Of a stretch of 64,000 nucleotides of DNA, positions 35,834 through 45,587 are shown one piece after another. The notes under the pieces were generated by a model. That model was not told the origin of the DNA. It searched no databases and saw only the letters and a program-made list of their open reading frames with translations. Numbering within the stretch: the first letter of the stretch is position 1; each line of letters begins with the position of its first letter. Location: contig NZ_BAOS01000013.1 of the NCBI RefSeq assembly GCF_002443295.1, positions 227,299-291,298 on the forward strand, written 5' to 3'. The translations under genes were made by a program, and so were the position numbers. Origin of the DNA: Candidatus Scalindua japonica. Its GTDB lineage: Bacteria; Planctomycetota; Brocadiia; Brocadiales; Scalinduaceae.

Positions 35834-36739
35834 TTATCTGATGAACCCGATCCTCGGTAGTTCGCGCAGGATGAAATCTTCAAATTTGATGTTAGTTTTA
35901 GCTAGCGAATAAATAATTCTGTTTATACTGCAGAAACGTTTCAGCTGTTGAATATGATCTTCCATAGCAGCTTTATATTTTTTGCGGTTTGCTTCTGAAA
36001 AGTTGATATTCATTTTTTTGTTTGTTTCAACATCTATCACCTGATTTTTGTTTCCCTTACCAAAAGGGTCCAGTTCCGTTTCTCCCAGGATTTGTATAAC
36101 CTTAATGTCAAAATTCTTAAACCTTAAGTAATTGAGCGCCCTTGTATAGACTTCCGGCTTCATCATGAAATCAGATATAACAACGACAGTACCTCTCCTC
36201 CCTTTTACATCGTAAATATACTTTGAAATATAATCAACAAAATCTAACTCACCTCGTGGTATAACTTTTTTTAAAAAATCCGCTATCACAAATATATTCT
36301 CTTTCTGCTGGAAGAAAGGAGTTCTGTCTTTAGAAATCTTATCCGTGTTAACCATTGTTGCCAGCCTCACACTATTCTTGCTTGATAACGCAATATAGCT
36401 CAGAGCGATTACAAGATCTTTCGCATAATCAAATTTCTTGTCTTCTTCAGGATAAAGCATAGACCTGCTTACATCAAATAATACATGAACGGACAATTCC
36501 TCTTCTTCCTTGAAGGTCTTTATTAACAACTTGTCAAGACGTCCATAAATATTCCAATCAATATACCTGAAATCATCTCCGGGCATATATTCCTGATAGT
36601 CGGCAAATTCGATACTGGTACCTTTCTTATTTGCCGCCTCATAATTACCCTTCCTCACCCCACCATAGGTTTTCTTACACTCTATACAAAGGGAATCAAG
36701 CTTTTTCAGGAATTTAGCATCAAAAATGTTTCCAAGCAT
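35834..36739 (-). CDS. DUF58 protein (MoxR-associated, VWA-like)
   Basis: 301 residues with the DUF58 core YMPGDDFRYIDW at 51-62 and a VWA-like strand with a DVSRS metal-site motif near residue 88 (VLFDVSRSMLYPEE). Then come VVVISDFM and the usual C-terminal region. DUF58 proteins are encoded next to MoxR ATPases and are thought to be their partners or substrates. The MoxR gene lies upstream with a 236-base gap. The BatA-like gene that normally follows is 23.6 kb further on at 12249. Confidence 0.92.
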   Translation of the reverse strand: MLGNIFDAKFLKKLDSLCIECKKTYGGVRKGNYEAANKKGTSIEFADYQEYMPGDDFRYIDWNIYGRLDKLLIKTFKEEEELSVHVLFDVSRSMLYPEEDKKFDYAKDLVIALSYIALSSKNSVRLATMVNTDKISKDRTPFFQQKENIFVIADFLKKVIPRGELDFVDYISKYIYDVKGRRGTVVVISDFMMKPEVYTRALNYLRFKNFDIKVIQILGETELDPFGKGNKNQVIDVETNKKMNINFSEANRKKYKAAMEDHIQQLKRFCSINRIIYSLAKTNIKFEDFILRELPRIGFIR

Positions 36740-36975
36740 GTTATTGGCCTCATTACTCTTACGAAAAAAACTTTGTAGATTAATCTTAAATTACTAATCC
36801 TTACACAATTACAAACTAAATTAAAGGATTCAGGAATCATGGAATTCCGGTATTTAGTATTTAAGTATATGGTTTATTGCTAATGCTTCTGGTTATCTGA
36901 CTCTTATTGTTTTTTTATTTTCTCCTTGCTCTTAACAGTTCTGAGTAAGAATACTTATTGTTCCCTTTCGCTAAT

Positions 36976-38028
36976 CTATTTTTCTAACTTTTCCAGTATC
37001 TTTTCTATTATATGATGGGAATTTACATTGTCCGCATCCGCCTCAAAATTCAAAAGCATCCTGTGGTTCAGCGCTGATGCGGCTACCTTCTTTACATCCC
37101 CTTCGTATATATTTGGTCTGCCGTCTAAAAGCGCGTTTGCCTTCGCTGCTAAAGCTACAGCCTGAGCGCCACGCGGGCCTGCTCCATAGGTAACATATCT
37201 CCCTACGAGATCTACAATACTGCCCCCCTCAGTAACAGGATTACGTGTCTCTTTGTTGTCAGGATGAGTCGCTAATATAATACCGGTAATATAGTCTTCC
37301 ATTTCTGATGAAACCAAAACTTCACGGACCAGCTTTCTCATTTCTGCAACTCTTTCGACAGCTAAGTCAGGGTTCAAGACAGGTTGTATAGTATAGCTTT
37401 CATTGATAGTTGTCTGTCTCAGAATTTTTTTAAGCTCATCAGCCTTTGGAAAAGAAATGTGTAATCTGAAGAAAAACCTGTCCATCTGCGCTTCCGGCAG
37501 GGTGTACGTACCCTCCATTTCAATAGGATTCTGGGTCGCCATAACAAAGAATGGTTCTCTCAATCTATGTGACTTTCCCGCAACCGTTACCTGTCTTTCC
37601 TCCATGGCTTCCAGCATGGCTGATTGTGTTTTTGGTGTTGCGCGGTTAATCTCATCCGCAAGCAATACATTAGTAAACAGAGGTCCCTGGGTGAATTCAA
37701 ACTCTTTTCTACCATCACCCCTTTCCACAACTATCTGAGTACCTGTTATGTCTGCAGGCATCAAATCAGGTGTAAACTGTATTCTCTTAAAATCAAATCC
37801 GAGTGCTTTGCTCAAAGACTTAACAAGAAGTGTTTTCCCCAAACCTGGTACACCTTCAAGAAGAACATGACCAGTTGCAAAAAAAGCTATTAACATCTTT
37901 TCTACAATATCCCTGTTCCCTACTATAACCTTACCAATCTCCTCAGTTATACTATCAAAATCTTTTTTAAACCTATCAATTTCTTTTTTTATATCACTAA
38001 CTTCTTCTCTCCCGTCTGTCTTCTGCAC
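36976..38028 (-). CDS. MoxR-family AAA+ ATPase
   Basis: 350 residues. Walker A GVPGLGKT at 59-66, Walker B LLADEINRATPKTQSAMLEA, sensor 1 ATQNPIEMEGTYTLPEAQMDRFF, and a C-terminal lid with the MoxR pattern TYGAGPRGAQA. MoxR ATPases are chaperones that insert cofactors or assemble complexes together with VWA proteins. It starts 3 bases after the stop of the large repeat protein gene, so both are co-transcribed. All catalytic motifs are intact. Confidence 0.95.
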   Translation of the reverse strand: MQKTDGREEVSDIKKEIDRFKKDFDSITEEIGKVIVGNRDIVEKMLIAFFATGHVLLEGVPGLGKTLLVKSLSKALGFDFKRIQFTPDLMPADITGTQIVVERGDGRKEFEFTQGPLFTNVLLADEINRATPKTQSAMLEAMEERQVTVAGKSHRLREPFFVMATQNPIEMEGTYTLPEAQMDRFFFRLHISFPKADELKKILRQTTINESYTIQPVLNPDLAVERVAEMRKLVREVLVSSEMEDYITGIILATHPDNKETRNPVTEGGSIVDLVGRYVTYGAGPRGAQAVALAAKANALLDGRPNIYEGDVKKVAASALNHRMLLNFEADADNVNSHHIIEKILEKLEK

Positions 38029-38031
38029 TTT

Positions 38032-41000
38032 TTACTCCTTATCAGTATGGATCTTTTTGATAATATCCTCATATTCCAATGGTATTGAAGTTTTCCTTAT
38101 CGCGTCATCTTCCGCCTGCTCTTTACTTCGTTCTACAGTATCGTCATAACCCACAGTGGGAAGAAGTTTTCTTCTTTTTTTAGTAGAAGATTTTCCCTTG
38201 CTGGTAGATACCGTTTCTCTCATTGACCCAAGTTCATCTTGTTCCCCCTCTATTTTCATATTTATATTTTCCGCATTAGTTGGTAACTCAATTCTCTCGG
38301 GCTCTGCGGAATACAACTTTTCTCCAGGCTTGTCTCCAGCAAGCGCTGTTTTTTGATCAACACCTCTCTTTTCCTCTCTCGGCAACTCTTTCCTCTTATT
38401 CTGGTTTTCTTTATTATGCAGGTCGCTTTGTTCTTCCAGGTTGCCCCCACTTTCCATGCCCGCACTGACATCCAGTCCCATTTCCTTTTGCAGAACTGAA
38501 ATCTGATCGAACAACCCATCCATCTGGTCCTTAATTTCATTCTTTAATTCAGAACTACTTCGCGCTCCACCTTTCCTACCTCCACCATTACCATGCTTTT
38601 GCTCTGCCTGTTTCTGCATTGTATTACCGAAACCTTCAGCAGAATCACCTTGCCCCATATTACCACCTTCGCCAGCTATTTGTGAAGATGCTTTCTCACC
38701 GGGTTCACTACCTTGGCCATCTTCAGAATCTTTTCCATATTGTTGCTGGCGAGCGCTCTTTGAACCTCCCGATTCTGTACCTGATTCTTTCCCTTCACCA
38801 TCAGCAGTCATAGCGCCGCCGGCGCTTTGAGAACTTCCTTGACTACCCTTGCTCTTTTGAGCAGACTGTTCAGACACTTCCGTTCCTGATCCCGTCTCTT
38901 TGTCCTGGCCACCGGATGCAAGCTCTTTACCTCCAGTATCCTGAGCTTCCCCCTTGCCTTCCTGACCCTTTTGAGCAGACTGTTCAGACCCTTCTGTTCC
39001 TGATCCCGTCTCTTTATCCTGACCACCGGATGCAAGCTCTTTACCTCCAGTATCCTGAGCTTCCCCCTTACCTTCCTGACCCTTTTGAGCAGACTGTTCA
39101 GACCCTTGCGTTCCTGATCCCGTCTCTTTGTCCTGGCCACCGGATGCAAGCTCTTTACCTCCGGCATCCTGAGCTTCCCCCTTACCTTCCTGACCCTTTT
39201 GAGCAGATTGTTCAGACCCTTGCGTTCCTGATCCCGGCTCTTTGTCCTGGCCACCGGATGCAAGCTCTTTACCTCCAGCATCCTGAGCTTCCCCCTTGCC
39301 TTCCTGACCCTTTTGAGCAGACTGTTCAGACCCTTGCGTTCCTGATCCCGTCTCTTTGTCCTGGCCACCGGATGCAAGCTCTTTACCTCCGGCATCCTGA
39401 GCTTCCCCCTTACCTTCCTGACCCTTTTGAGCAGACTGTTCAGACCCTTCCGTTCATGATCCCGGCTCTTTGCCCTGACCTGATGCAAGCTCTTTACCTC
39501 CGGCATCCTGAGCTTCCCCCTTACCTTCCTGACCCTTTTGAGCAGACTGTTCAGACCCTTCCGTTCCTGATCCCGTCTCTTTGTCCTGGCCACCGGATGC
39601 AAGCTCTTTACCTCCGGCATCCTGAGCTTCCCCCTTACCTTCCTGACCCTTTTGAGCAGACTGTTCAGACCCTTGCGTTCCTGATCCCGGCTCTCTGCCC
39701 TGACCTGATGCAAGCTCTTTACCAGAAGACCCCTGAGTTTCTCCCTGTCCCTCTTGTGATGTCTGTCCACCACTTGTTGATTTGCTATTCTTTTCTTCTG
39801 GACCAGAACCCTCTTGTTGCTGTCCTTGTGCTAATTGTTCCTTACTGCCCCCACTAGAGCCTTGTTGCTGAGAATCTGAATTCTCTTCTTTACCACTTCC
39901 GGAAGAGGAGGATTCTCCTCTTGTTCCTTTTTCACCACTTGCCGTTTGTGCATCTGACATTTCCTGTTGTTTACCCTGTCCATTATCTAATGAACCTGGC
40001 TTCTGTTCCTTCTGACTCTGACTCCCTTTTGAATTGTCAATTCCTGTGCCAGACTCAGAATCTTTACCGGATTCGGTCTCAGAACTACTTGCTATTTGTG
40101 AATCACTTTGCCCCCCCTGTGTTTTTTGTTCAGCACCATCCATTGGTTTGTCATCAGCTTTGCCTGTATCAGAAGCGTCTCTCTCCTGTTGCTGTTGCTG
40201 CCCTTGCGCAGATTTATCATCGCTATTCTGACTTGAACTCTGATCTTGCCTCTCTGATGCGCCCTTTTGATCTGAATCCGACTGTGCAGGTCCGGATGTG
40301 CTGGTTTGAGATGATCCCTTTCCTGATTCACCCTGTTTTTGTTCCTGCTTAGATGACGAAGAAGAAGACTCCTCTTGTTTACTCTCACTTGATTTGCTCT
40401 GTGAAGAGTCTGACTGTGACTGGTCTGTATCTTCTCCATCCATCGGAATATCCGGTAAAGGAGTGTTATTATTGTTACTTGGCGGCATAAAAAGTTTCAG
40501 GAGTTTCTGCAATATTTTAGACTCGGGTAACTTAAACTTTTGCTCTTTCTTTTCCTTTTCTGTCTGTTTCTCCTCAGGAGACTTTTCTTCAGGGTCCTGT
40601 GTGTCCGCATCTCCTTCTTTTTTATCTTCCTGTTGCTCATCCTTCTCTGTTTTTGCAGACTGTTCCGTTTTCTCTTCTTTTTCGTTACCTTCCAGCTCTT
40701 CTGTTTCCGCAGGACTGGACATTTCTTTAGACACAGAGGAGTCTGCAGATCCCTCTTTCTTCTCTTCTGATTTTTCCTTTTCTTCTCCAGTTACCTGTTG
40801 AGGTTTTTCTTCTTTTCCACCACTTTCCTGCTCTTTTTTTTCAGATGGTACAGGTTTCTTATCTTCCGGTTTTGACTTGCCTTCAAGTTGGTCCAATTGA
40901 GAATTAATACTATTTAATAAATCAGATATTTTATCTTGCAAAGAATCTGATTTTTTCTGCTTATGTTGTACACCTTCTGGAGTTTCAGATACTTGTTTTT

Positions 41001-41736
41001 CTTTATCACCAACATCAGGTTTCTTTGTCTGTAACTGTGCTTCAGTTTTTTCTTCCTGACTTTTTCCAGGTTCTTTAGTTCCCTGTTCCTGATGGGTTTC
41101 CACTGTTTTTTCTTCCTCCTTTATTTTTTCTTCTTTTTCAGAAACAGCCCCACTCTCTTCAGTCGTTTTAATAGAAGACTCTTTTACGTCTGAAGCCAAT
41201 TTATCTAGTTCTTCGGATGAATTATAAGGTAGGAACAGGAAAATCAGGAGTAATATTAATACTGCTATTAAATATTTTGTTGATCTCGGAAATTTATGTG
41301 GTATGAACTTTTTTATACTTTTATCATCAAGCTTGCTATTGATTTCATCAACAAGCAGGCTGAGAAATTTGTTGTTTTCATTCTGTTCGGCATATTCCAG
41401 ACCGGTAACAAGACGTTCCTTAAAACCCATCTTCTTGTCCAGTATACTTGCAGCGTCAGATTTCCCCATCCATCCGTAAACTACAACAACCAGACTCACA
41501 ACAAAATATATTGAAAATAAAGAGAGTAGAATAGTAAGAGTATACGGAGGTATATTGACAAATTTCCGGGCTAATAATGTAATAAGAGCCACAGTCAGCC
41601 CGATTGTCAGAACGAAAAAAAATATCCGTTCGCATCTGAAGATATTAAATCTGAAACGTGCCTTCTCCAGTTTTTGCTCTATCTGGTTTTTATAAGAAGC
41701 CTTAAGCGTATTGTCAACTGTTTGATCAGCTGGCAT
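38032..41736 (-). pseudogene. giant DUF4175-like repeat protein interrupted by one in-frame TGA
   Basis: One reading frame of 1235 codons from the ATG at 41736 to the stop at 38032, broken once by TGA at 39454-39456. The N-terminus has three TM helices (about 38-57, 65-88, 152-170) with SILDKKMGFKERLVTGLEYA, as in DUF4175-type proteins of MoxR operons. The next 1000 residues are Ser/Gln/Glu/Lys/Gly-rich and of low complexity. They include eight 37-38-residue repeats. The TGA stands where other repeats have GGA (Gly), so it is a point change in a repeat. The pieces are 760 residues upstream and about 280 downstream (if restarted at a GTG at 38877). Readthrough, a restart or a sequence error would each rescue the protein. 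It is the first gene of the MoxR-DUF58 operon. Confidence 0.8.
38860..39775 (-). repeat. tandem 114-bp coding repeats (8 copies)
   Basis: Units of 114 bp (one of 111 bp) encode SEQSAQKGQEGKGEAQDAGG followed by KELASGGQDKETGSGTEG. The GCAAGCTCTT landmark recurs at about 38918, 39032, 39146, 39260, 39374, 39485, 39599 and 39713. Because each period is a multiple of three, every frame on both strands stays open, which makes long spurious frames. Such repeats expand and contract by recombination and replication slippage. Confidence 0.93.
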
Positions 41737-42093
41737 GATATCCTTCCTGTAAAATCTTTAATACTGATATACCAAACAATTCTCATTATTTGTTTTAGAT
41801 ATTTTATGCATTTTTTCACAAAATCTGTAATATTACCAGCTAAAAAGTTATCAATAAAAAGAGTTCTTTCTGAGCCATAAGAATGGTACATCTGTAAGGA
41901 ATTGTAGACTACATTATGAAATGTATGACAACTTACTCCAGATAGCTGCAAAGCCAGCTAGACAATGGTAGGACTTTAACTGTTCGTTCACAGGTAAAAA
42001 AAATGTGTGTTTAATTCAAAACTTTAATACAAAATCAATTCAATAATTCCATCTTTATCCTTTACAAGGATAAAAATGGAATTAATCAAGATT
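41737..42093. other. intergenic stretch with a terminator-like hairpin
   Basis: Between the glycine-zipper gene and the repeat-protein gene, both on the minus strand. It holds the hairpin at 42045-42083 and presumably the promoter of the MoxR operon in 41737-41900. No gene recognised. Confidence 0.45.
42045..42083 (-). terminator. hairpin downstream of the glycine-zipper gene
   Basis: Arms AATTCCATCTTTATCCT and AGGATAAAAATGGAATT pair along 17 bp (one G-T-type mismatch) with a 5-base loop. It begins 11 bases after the stop at 42094. A T-run is not pronounced, so it may work as a weak terminator or an mRNA 3'-end stabiliser. Confidence 0.65.
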
Positions 42094-42591
42094 TTATTCG
42101 TAGTGTTCGGGAATCCAGACTTTTTCTTCGTATTCCTGCCAGTAACCGGAAGGTACATTTCTATCTTGATAGTGTCCTTCAATCCTTCTATCCCCTTCTA
42201 AACGCTCTTCAACCCAGACTCTCTCTTTTTTGGATGTATCGACCCATTTTCTCTTCTTTACATATTCGTAATGGCCGTCTATTTTATTTAAACCCTTACC
42301 GGAACCTGATTGCTTTTCCAGTTCAAGCTGTCTCTTTAGATCCGCTTTCTCAGCCGCTTCTCTTTTTTTATCCATATTATCACCAACCAGTGCTCCACCC
42401 ACCGCACCAGCTCCCGCGCCTATGGCCGCACCCATTGCCGCATTACCGGTCAGAGCACCGATACCTGCTCCCAGAGCTGCTCCAATTCCTGCGCCTGCTC
42501 CTGCTCCTTTCTGGGTCGTCGTCATACAGCCGCTCGTTAAGACTGAAATTGCAGCAACACACACTACGGCAATAATCATTTTCTTATACAT
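42094..42591 (-). CDS. glycine-zipper outer-membrane lipoprotein
   Basis: 165 residues. The lipobox is LTSGC, so the mature protein is anchored at Cys22. Residues about 29-72 are a glycine zipper (GAGAGAGIGAALGAGIGALTG and related GxxxG repeats), likely membrane-spanning. The C-terminal 60 residues repeat an aromatic pattern (GHYEYVKKRKWV, RVWVEERLEG, GHYQDRNVPSGYWQEYEEKVW). The arrangement resembles YMGG/SlyB-like envelope proteins. It is followed by the hairpin at 42045-42083. Confidence 0.85.
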   Translation of the reverse strand: MYKKMIIAVVCVAAISVLTSGCMTTTQKGAGAGAGIGAALGAGIGALTGNAAMGAAIGAGAGAVGGALVGDNMDKKREAAEKADLKRQLELEKQSGSGKGLNKIDGHYEYVKKRKWVDTSKKERVWVEERLEGDRRIEGHYQDRNVPSGYWQEYEEKVWIPEHYE

Positions 42592-42767
42592 TCCTATCTC
42601 TCCTATTAAAAGAATTTAACTCGCTGTCTCCTCAACAAGTCTATATTCATACTACATTAAAGTGTATTATTTTGTTCCTTTTGATACTATCAGAAGGCTA
42701 TTATCTTGTCAATATGTTTTACAACTACTACTTCCATATAGAGTTATAACTTATTGCTTAACAAAAA

Positions 42768-43526
42768 TCACACCTCAACTGACAAACCGTCATACGCTAA
42801 TCTTATTCCTTCCGGTAGAATATTATTTGTCTCTTCGTGCTCTATTTCGTGTGCTATATGCGTAAAAAATGTATGTTTTGGTTTTAACGTAGATACTACA
42901 TTTATGGCTTGTTCAATACTGAAATGTTTTTCATGAGGAATATTTCTGAGAGCGGCAATAATGAGTAGATCAAGCCCCTTCAGTTTCTCCTCAGAATCCT
43001 TAGGTATCTGGCTTACATCAGTAACATATGCAAATTTATCAAATCTATATGCAGTTACTCTATCCTGCCCGTGCATTACATCAACAGGAATAACTTCATT
43101 ACCGGAAATATTAAGTTTCCCATTAATCGGTATAAGAGTAACTTTTGGCTTGCTGCCATTTGAAGATACTTCTCTGAATGCGTATGAGAACATTCTGTAC
43201 ACATTATCTAATGTTTCCACGGACCCGTACACCGGAATATTATCTTTCCGCTTTCTATTAAAGTGTCTCAGGTCATCAAACCCCAGAATATGGTCTGCGT
43301 GCGAATGTGTTAACAACACAGCATCCAACCTTTTTACACCGTTTTTCAAACACTGTATACGTAACTCGGTTGCCGCATCTATAAGTATATTATATTCTCC
43401 TTCCGATATAACTATCGAGGAACGGGTCCTGGAATTTTTTGGATTGTCAGAGGTACAGACACGACACTCACACCCTACCATAGGCACACCGTATGATGTT
43501 CCTGTACCGAGAAACGTAATCTTCAT
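42768..43526 (-). CDS. MBL-fold phosphodiesterase/hydrolase (PhnP-like)
   Basis: 252 residues from the ATG at 43526 (MKITFLGTGTSYGVPMVGC). In-frame sequence upstream lies inside the MATE gene and is rejected; GGAGGTGGAG sits upstream of 43526. Motifs: THSHADHILGFDDL (metal site HxHxDH), a further DV-x-H strand, and YVTDVSQ with the bridging Asp. The CxCxxC set (CECRVCTS) near the N-terminus is typical of the PhnP branch and binds a structural zinc. Substrates in the family include cyclic phosphodiesters. The start overlaps the MATE gene stop by 4 bases (ATGA). Confidence 0.9.
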   Translation of the reverse strand: MKITFLGTGTSYGVPMVGCECRVCTSDNPKNSRTRSSIVISEGEYNILIDAATELRIQCLKNGVKRLDAVLLTHSHADHILGFDDLRHFNRKRKDNIPVYGSVETLDNVYRMFSYAFREVSSNGSKPKVTLIPINGKLNISGNEVIPVDVMHGQDRVTAYRFDKFAYVTDVSQIPKDSEEKLKGLDLLIIAALRNIPHEKHFSIEQAINVVSTLKPKHTFFTHIAHEIEHEETNNILPEGIRLAYDGLSVEV

Positions 43527-44863
43527 ATCTTTATTGCACTCCACCTCCCTTTTCTGGAGAGTATGTATACGGCAACAGCACGAAGTATCCAATCGAGCGC
43601 TGCGCCGAACCAGATGCCGGCAAGCCCCCATTCTAACACAATTCCAAAGAGATAAGCAACGGGCAAGTGAAAACATAATGTTCCCACTATTGTAACAATC
43701 ATGGGGCTAAATGTGTCTCCGGCACCACGTAAGCCACCGGCGTATACCATATAAATCGCAAGAGCCGGCTGTTCTATCGCAGCGATCATCACACAATAAG
43801 TGCTGAGAGCCAGGACATCCTGCTCCGGATGAAAAACATTTGCCATTGGCCTGGCAAATGCCAGGAAAATAAACGAGAAGAACCCCATTAATACCAGTGC
43901 AATCTGACAATTTTTCTTCATACTTAACTTTGCCAGGTCCGGTTTATTAGCGCCAAGACTTTGCCCCACAATCGTGGTGGTAGCGACTCCTAATGCAAAA
44001 CCCGGCATAAATGAAATGGCCTCTATCCTAATGGCAATCTGGTGTGCAGCAAGTGAAACCGTACCTAACATTGCAACTATTTTAATAAAAAAGAGATAAC
44101 CCAACTGGGTCAGTGAAGCATCTAACGTTGCGGGAAATGAAATCCTCAAAATTCTTTTAATAATAGACATGTTTACATCAACAATATGTTTAACGCCAAT
44201 TGTTAAAATACTCCTCCTGCTCAGAAGTCGGTACATAATCAGTAAAGCGCCAGTTGTATAAGCTATTGATGTCGCCCATGCTGCCCCGGCTACCTCCATA
44301 CGCGGAAAGAACCATATACCGAATATAAGGAGCCAGTTAAATAATATGTTTACACAGTTTGTTACAAGTGTAATAAACATGGGTGTCCTCGTATCTCCGG
44401 CTCCCCTGAAAACTGATGTCCCGGTCAGGATAATCAACCGGAAAATAAAGAAACTCAGGACTATCTTAAGATATTGCGACCCGAGAAAGACCACATTTTC
44501 CTCAGCGCTCATCAAGACAAGAATATTATCGGCGAAGTAAAATATGAAAGGGCTGACGGTACAGCCAAAAACAAGTGTAATGAGAAGAGACTGACCCGCT
44601 ACTTTCCTCGCCTCATCTTTCTGATTTGCACCAAAATCTCTCGCCACAAGCGCCGTAGTTCCGACATTAAGGGCAGTAAATACCATTGCAACAATAAAGC
44701 CCAACGCACCTGCCAACCCGACTGCAGCAACAGGAACAGTACCTAACCTGCCTACCATGATAATATCTACGATGAAGACTGCCAGGTGCAAGACATTCTC
44801 CAACGCTACAGGGAGCGCTAATCTGATTATATTTTTATTTAGCTCCTTTTTTGTTAACTCCAT
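43523..44863 (-). CDS. MATE-family exporter
   Basis: 446 residues, 12 TM helices in two similar halves. Typical MATE features: the start LPVALENVLHLAVFIVDIIM, the MVGRLGTVPVAAVGLAG loop, GAGDTRTPMFI at the mid-point and GAGDTFSPMIVTI in the second half. Such exporters use Na+ or H+ gradients to expel drugs or metabolites or to flip lipid-linked precursors. It is translationally coupled to the MBL hydrolase gene. Confidence 0.93.
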   Translation of the reverse strand: MELTKKELNKNIIRLALPVALENVLHLAVFIVDIIMVGRLGTVPVAAVGLAGALGFIVAMVFTALNVGTTALVARDFGANQKDEARKVAGQSLLITLVFGCTVSPFIFYFADNILVLMSAEENVVFLGSQYLKIVLSFFIFRLIILTGTSVFRGAGDTRTPMFITLVTNCVNILFNWLLIFGIWFFPRMEVAGAAWATSIAYTTGALLIMYRLLSRRSILTIGVKHIVDVNMSIIKRILRISFPATLDASLTQLGYLFFIKIVAMLGTVSLAAHQIAIRIEAISFMPGFALGVATTTIVGQSLGANKPDLAKLSMKKNCQIALVLMGFFSFIFLAFARPMANVFHPEQDVLALSTYCVMIAAIEQPALAIYMVYAGGLRGAGDTFSPMIVTIVGTLCFHLPVAYLFGIVLEWGLAGIWFGAALDWILRAVAVYILSRKGRWSAIKI

Positions 44864-45098
44864 AAGGTCTTATTCAAATTGAAATTAAGGTTGACAACAA
44901 CCAATACAACCATTAGAATTTTCTACTAAATTTATACTTGAATTGTCAGATGATATTAGAAAATAAATACTTATGCAAAGTAATTTCATAAAGATTCCTG
45001 CCTTATTCACTTTTTCTGAATATACCATCCTTTTCAATACAATAGAGTACTTGATTTTGTGTTATTTATTAGAAATTTCTCAGATTAAAAGGTTGTAA

Positions 45099-45482
45099 AT
45101 GTATACAGGCATAGATATTATTGAAATTAAAAGGATAGAAAAACTCTTTGGATCACACAAAAATTTTATAAAAAGAGTTTATACCTCTGATGAAGTCGAA
45201 TATTGTCAGTCCAGAAAAAACTGTTTTCAACATTTTGCAGTACGTTTTGCGTCAAAAGAAGCTGTTCTCAAGGCCTTTGGAACAGGCTTGAGAGACAGAT
45301 TGAAGTGGACTGATATTGAGACGCTGAATGACGAGTTGGGAAAACCTTACGTAAATCTATATGGCAGAGCTAAAGAACTTGCATCTGAGAAGAAAATCGG
45401 CGAGATTTCTGTCTCATTATCACATTGTAAAGAGTATGCCGTTGCACATGCACTATTAATACCTGGTGAATCTCAGGAATAA
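45099..45482 (+). CDS. acpS: holo-[acyl-carrier-protein] synthase
   Basis: 127 residues, the normal AcpS length. MYTGIDIIEIKRIE holds the Mg2+ Asp, RFASKEAVLKAFGTG holds the catalytic Glu-Lys motif, and ISLSH-type ISVSLSHCKEYAVAHAL closes the fold. It transfers 4'-phosphopantetheine to acyl carrier proteins. It opens the apparent lipid cluster. No acyl carrier protein gene is seen nearby, so its substrate is encoded elsewhere. Confidence 0.95.
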   Translation: MYTGIDIIEIKRIEKLFGSHKNFIKRVYTSDEVEYCQSRKNCFQHFAVRFASKEAVLKAFGTGLRDRLKWTDIETLNDELGKPYVNLYGRAKELASEKKIGEISVSLSHCKEYAVAHALLIPGESQE

Positions 45483-45495
45483 AAAAAATGAAAAC

Positions 45496-45543
45496 CTCTC
45501 TTTCGACAGGAGTCCAACGCTGGAATCCTCTCGAAAGAGAGGC
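45496..45543. terminator. strong hairpin after acpS
   Basis: Arms CCTCTCTTTCGA (45496-45507) and TCGAAAGAGAGG (45532-45543) pair perfectly over 12 bp, with inner pairs AGGA/TCCT and CCA/TGG. No T-run follows. It lies between acpS and the radical SAM gene and may end or process the acpS transcript. Confidence 0.65.
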
Positions 45544-45587
45544 TAGTCATGTTTGTTATAACAAATGACAGCTATATTAGTTAGCTA

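Noticed and set aside
39454..39456. Recoding of TGA as glycine or selenocysteine
   Set aside because: TGA terminates many genes in the window, and no selenocysteine element is recognisable; a point change in one repeat is simpler.
38808..39773. Long minus-strand frame of 321 codons rich in Arg, Lys and Leu
   Set aside because: It is an out-of-frame reading of the 114-bp coding repeats; the period is a multiple of three so all frames stay open.
38916..39857. Long plus-strand frame of 313 codons with LPDPFEQTVQTL repeats
   Set aside because: It is the antisense of the same repeats and has no ribosome site; the repeat-protein frame continues in register from both sides.
40394..40801. Plus-strand Ser/Phe/Cys-rich frame
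   Set aside because: It is antisense to the low-complexity Glu/Lys/Ser region of the repeat protein.
43527..43676. In-frame extension of the MBL hydrolase to 43676
   Set aside because: It lies inside the MATE gene; the ATG at 43526 has the family N-terminus and a GGAGGTGGAG site upstream.
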